Assembly: GCA_013138555.1 (NCBI GenBank)
Contig: WTCN01000105.1
Location: forward strand, 1 to 8,190
Source of the DNA: Methyloprofundus sp.
Lineage (GTDB): Bacteria; Pseudomonadota; Gammaproteobacteria; Methylococcales; Methylomonadaceae
DNA length: 8,190 bases
Direction of reading: 5' to 3'
Every line of letters begins with the position of its first letter. Position 1 is the stretch's first letter. The notes under the pieces were generated by a model. The model saw only the letters and a list, made by a program, of their open reading frames with translations. It had not been told where the DNA came from and did no database searches. Positions 6,165 through 8,190 of the stretch are shown here, piece after piece. The position numbers and the translations under genes are program-made.

Positions 6165-7205
6165 GTGGCAATAAATACTGATTTAAACGAGCGTTCACAA
6201 CAATTACTAAAAACTCTTGTTGAACGCTATATTCATGATGGCCAGCCTGTTGGCTCACGGGTTCTCTCGAAAGATTCCGATTTAAACCTGAGTCCTGCGA
6301 CTATCCGTAATGTGATGGCGGATCTGGAAGATTTAGGCCTGATCCATTCGCCGCACACTTCTGCTGGGCGCGTACCAACGGTTAATGGCTATCGTTTTTT
6401 TGTCGATAGCTTGTTAACAGTAAAGCCTTTGCAAAGGCAAGAGCTTGATCGATTGCATAAAGGCCTGGATACGGCAGATAGTGATAATGCTTTGGATATG
6501 GCATCTAAATTATTGTCCGAGACCACGCACATGGCAGGTGTCGTTACGTTGCCACGTCAAGAGCTGGTTTGTTTGCGCCATATTGAATTTTTACCTTTAT
6601 CAAATACACGAGTATTGGTTATTTTTGTGACTAATGAGCATGAGGTGCATAACCGGATTATTCATACCGCAAAAAAGTTTTCTGCCGCTGAGTTGCAACA
6701 GGCAGCAAATTATTTAACTTCACTGTATTCAGGTCAGAGCCTTGCTGTTGTTAGAGAGCAGGTTTTGCACGAGATGCAACAAGATCAGCAACGCGTCAAC
6801 CAGAGTATGCTGGATGCGGTTAGTATGGCTCAAATGGCTTTTGAAAATGATGATAAGAGTGAAGGCTATGTGCTCTCAGGGGAAACGAATTTAATGAGCT
6901 TTTCTGAACTATCAGATATGGAGCTCTTGAAAGGTTTGTTCGATGCCTTTAGTCAGAAACGTGGAATTATTCACTTATTAGATAAATGTATCGCCGCGGA
7001 AGGTGTACAAATCTATATCGGTGAAGAATCTGGTTATCAGGCTTTTGATCATTGTAGCCTGGTGACTTCACCTTATTCAGTTAATGAGGAAGTCGTTGGA
7101 GTGTTGGGGGTGATTGGCCCGACACGTATGGCTTACGAAAAGATTATTCCTTATGTTGATGTGACAGCAAAATTATTAGGGGCAGCTTTGAATACAAAGT
7201 CTTGA
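6165..7205 (+). CDS. hrcA: Heat-inducible transcription repressor HrcA
   Basis: HrcA represses chaperone genes by binding CIRCE. I choose GTG 6165 (346 aa): it has GAGG (6156-6159) five bases upstream and gives the expected N-terminus VAINTDLNERSQQLLKTLVERYI. An earlier in-frame GTG at 6135 lies within the CIRCE right arm and would add ten hydrophobic residues (MLIIIFPEAC) unlike the family. The N-terminal winged helix carries SPATIRNVMADLEDLGLI (about 43-60) and the signature HTSAGRVPTVNGYRFFVD (about 64-81). The middle is the GAF-like/inserted region, and the C-terminus has GVIGPTRMAYEKIIPYVD (about 315-332). Length is normal and nothing appears broken. It is the first gene of hrcA-grpE-dnaK; its TGA stop overlaps the sigma-32-type promoter of grpE. 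Confidence 0.97.
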   Translation: MAINTDLNERSQQLLKTLVERYIHDGQPVGSRVLSKDSDLNLSPATIRNVMADLEDLGLIHSPHTSAGRVPTVNGYRFFVDSLLTVKPLQRQELDRLHKGLDTADSDNALDMASKLLSETTHMAGVVTLPRQELVCLRHIEFLPLSNTRVLVIFVTNEHEVHNRIIHTAKKFSAAELQQAANYLTSLYSGQSLAVVREQVLHEMQQDQQRVNQSMLDAVSMAQMAFENDDKSEGYVLSGETNLMSFSELSDMELLKGLFDAFSQKRGIIHLLDKCIAAEGVQIYIGEESGYQAFDHCSLVTSPYSVNEEVVGVLGVIGPTRMAYEKIIPYVDVTAKLLGAALNTKS

Positions 7206-7228
7206 ATAGTGAGTAAGCATCCCCATGA
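7201..7228 (+). promoter_or_regulatory. Sigma-32 (RpoH) heat-shock promoter for grpE
   Basis: CTTGAA (7201-7206) is followed after 14 bp by CCCCATGA (7221-7228). The consensus is CTTGAA-N13-15-CCCCATNT, so the -35 core is perfect and the -10 differs only in its last base. The -35 overlaps the TGA stop of hrcA (7203-7205). Transcription would begin near 7235 and leave a leader of roughly 175 nt before the grpE ATG. Confidence 0.8.
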
Positions 7229-7410
7229 TAAAAGCATATTTTTAGTGATTGTTTAGTTTTCTTGCATCGCTGTGATTGTACGGCCAATATTCAGAATAGT
7301 GCTAAAAATGGGTTGAACCTAGGTTTTACGCTTATTTTTTGAATGATTTGCGAGATCTCTGAAGAATGACTATTTTTCATGTTATACATATATTTTCTGG
7401 AGCACAATAA

Positions 7411-8016
7411 ATGAGTAAAGATCAGCAATCGTCTGATGATCAATTGGATAGTGAAGTGATTGAAGAAGTTCTTGAACCGGTCGCGGAAGTGAATAATGAA
7501 GAAACGGAAGTTGTTGAAGAGGGTGCGGAAGAAGAGATTTCTGTCGCTGAGCTGCAAAAGCAATTGGCGCTGGCGGAGAAAAAAGCCACTGAAAACTGGG
7601 ATAAAGTCTTACGTATTCAGGCAGAAATGGATAACCTGAAAAGACGTACACAGAAAGATTTGGATAGTGCACATAAGTATGGTCTGGAGAAATTTGCCAA
7701 AGAGCTTTTAAATGTTATTGATTCTTTAGAGTTAGGAATTCAGGCAGCGACTAGTGATGTGCCTGAGGTCGTTAAGTTAAAGGAAGGAAGCGAGTTAACT
7801 ATTAAGCAATTTGAAGCGGTGTTTGCGAAATTCAATATTGAGGCGATTGACCCGACAGGGCAGCCATTTGATCCTGAATTTCACCAGGCAATGACGATGT
7901 TGCCTTCTGAGGATGCCGAGCCTAATACAGTGATTAATGTTTTTCAAAAAGGCTATGTGTTAAATGGCCGTTTGATTCGTCCGGCAATGGTTGTCGTTGC
8001 ACAAGCGGTTGCATAA
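7411..8016 (+). CDS. grpE: Nucleotide exchange factor GrpE
   Basis: GrpE is the cytoplasmic co-chaperone that releases ADP from DnaK and resets its substrate cycle. The 201-residue protein has the usual make-up. A disordered acidic N-terminus (about 1-45, rich in Glu) leads into a long coiled coil (about 45-105, with LRIQAEMDNLKRRTQKDLDSAHKYGLEKFAKELL). A small beta-rich DnaK-contacting domain (about 140-199) contains FDPEFHQAMTMLPSEDAEPNTVINVFQKGY and LNGRLIRPAMVVVAQ. The ATG at 7411 has GGAG (7399-7402) eight bases upstream. It lies 205 bp after hrcA, with its own heat-shock promoter, and 102 bp before dnaK. Length is close to the E. coli protein. Confidence 0.98.
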   Translation: MSKDQQSSDDQLDSEVIEEVLEPVAEVNNEETEVVEEGAEEEISVAELQKQLALAEKKATENWDKVLRIQAEMDNLKRRTQKDLDSAHKYGLEKFAKELLNVIDSLELGIQAATSDVPEVVKLKEGSELTIKQFEAVFAKFNIEAIDPTGQPFDPEFHQAMTMLPSEDAEPNTVINVFQKGYVLNGRLIRPAMVVVAQAVA

Positions 8017-8045
8017 TACGATGTGTCTGATAATTGATTTTCGGG

Positions 8046-8073
8046 CTTGAAATACAAAATTAGAACCACATAT
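8046..8073 (+). promoter_or_regulatory. Second sigma-32-type promoter, for dnaK
   Basis: CTTGAA (8046-8051), a 14-bp spacer and CCACATAT (8066-8073) match the heat-shock consensus CTTGAA-N13-15-CCCCATNT, with one mismatch in the -10 box. It sits in the grpE-dnaK gap, 45 bp ahead of the dnaK ATG, with a start expected near 8080. It would let dnaK be made in excess of grpE. The spacing equals that of the grpE promoter. Confidence 0.65.
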
Positions 8074-8118
8074 CAGATTTAACTTTTAAAATAAAAAAAA
8101 TACTTTTTGGAGCATTCA

Positions 8119-8190
8119 ATGGCTAAAATGATTGGAATTGATTTAGGTACAACTAATTCATGTGTCGCGGTACTGGAAAACGGTAAAGCG
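8119..8190 (+). CDS. dnaK: Molecular chaperone DnaK (Hsp70), first 24 codons
   Basis: The window ends inside this gene. The visible residues, MAKMIGIDLGTTNSCVAVLENGKA, are the unmistakable N-terminus of the Hsp70 ATPase domain. GIDLGTTNS is the phosphate-1 loop that contacts ATP, and the Cys after it is common in proteobacterial DnaK. The start ATG has GGAG (8109-8112) six bases upstream. It follows grpE by 102 bp and has a candidate heat-shock promoter in that gap. dnaJ would be expected next, outside the window. Confidence 0.98.
   Translation, partial: MAKMIGIDLGTTNSCVAVLENGKA

Noticed and set aside
7297..7305. TAGTGCTAA, a CIRCE half-site in the hrcA-grpE gap
   Set aside because: The partner arm expected 9 bp upstream (7279-7287) matches the consensus at only 3 of 9 positions, so a functional operator is not supported.
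7316..7359. Short palindromes AACCTAGGTT (7316-7325) and GAGATCTC (7352-7359)
   Set aside because: Small self-complementary words of this length are expected by chance, and no T-run or flanking context gives them a role.
7291..7672. Minus-strand open frames over the start of grpE
   Set aside because: Their composition simply reflects the antisense of Glu-rich grpE codons and an AT-rich leader; no ribosome site or family resemblance.
8026..8077. Inverted repeat TCTGATA/TATCAGA in the grpE-dnaK gap as a terminator
   Set aside because: The stem is only 7 bp with a 38-nt loop and no T-run; the arms also overlap the better-supported heat-shock promoter region.

Overview
This window looks like ordinary chromosomal sequence from a gammaproteobacterium of fairly low G+C. 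The evidence is the gene set and order: dprA-smg-topA, preceded by a LysM gene of the tsaP type, plus an hrcA-grpE-dnaK heat-shock cluster. HrcA is absent from enterics and pseudomonads but occurs in other gammaproteobacterial lineages. A methanotroph or sulfur-oxidizer relative (Methylococcales/Thiotrichales-like) is plausible, but I cannot place it by eye.

Layout. Positions 1-92 hold the first 30 codons of a leftward gene that starts with a clear signal peptide and runs off the window. Positions 93-562 are non-coding and carry a possible sigma-54 promoter, a long palindrome (191-245) and a 151-bp MITE-like element (387-537). From 5769 down to 563, four leftward genes follow: tsaP (type IV pilus secretin-associated LysM protein), dprA (natural-transformation DNA-processing protein), smg (DUF494) and topA (DNA topoisomerase I). 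dprA, smg and topA are tightly spaced and probably one operon. tsaP is separated from dprA by 198 bp containing another hairpin. A 395-bp divergent region (5770-6164) leads to the rightward genes hrcA, grpE and the first 24 codons of dnaK.

The most informative part is the regulation of the chaperone cluster. A near-consensus CIRCE operator (6115-6141) overlaps the expected transcription start of hrcA, and it shows that hrcA starts at GTG 6165, not at an upstream GTG that lies inside the operator. Two good sigma-32-type promoters follow: one overlaps the hrcA stop codon and serves grpE, and one lies in the grpE-dnaK gap. The sequence therefore suggests layered control, with HrcA repression at the head and sigma-32 activation inside the cluster.

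Functionally, HrcA represses, GrpE and DnaK fold proteins, TsaP anchors the secretin used by type IV pili and DNA uptake, and DprA loads RecA on incoming single strands. TopA relaxes negative supercoils. I found no sign of a previously undescribed system. The points worth following up are the promoter architecture, the palindromic/MITE-like elements and the truncated secreted-protein gene.
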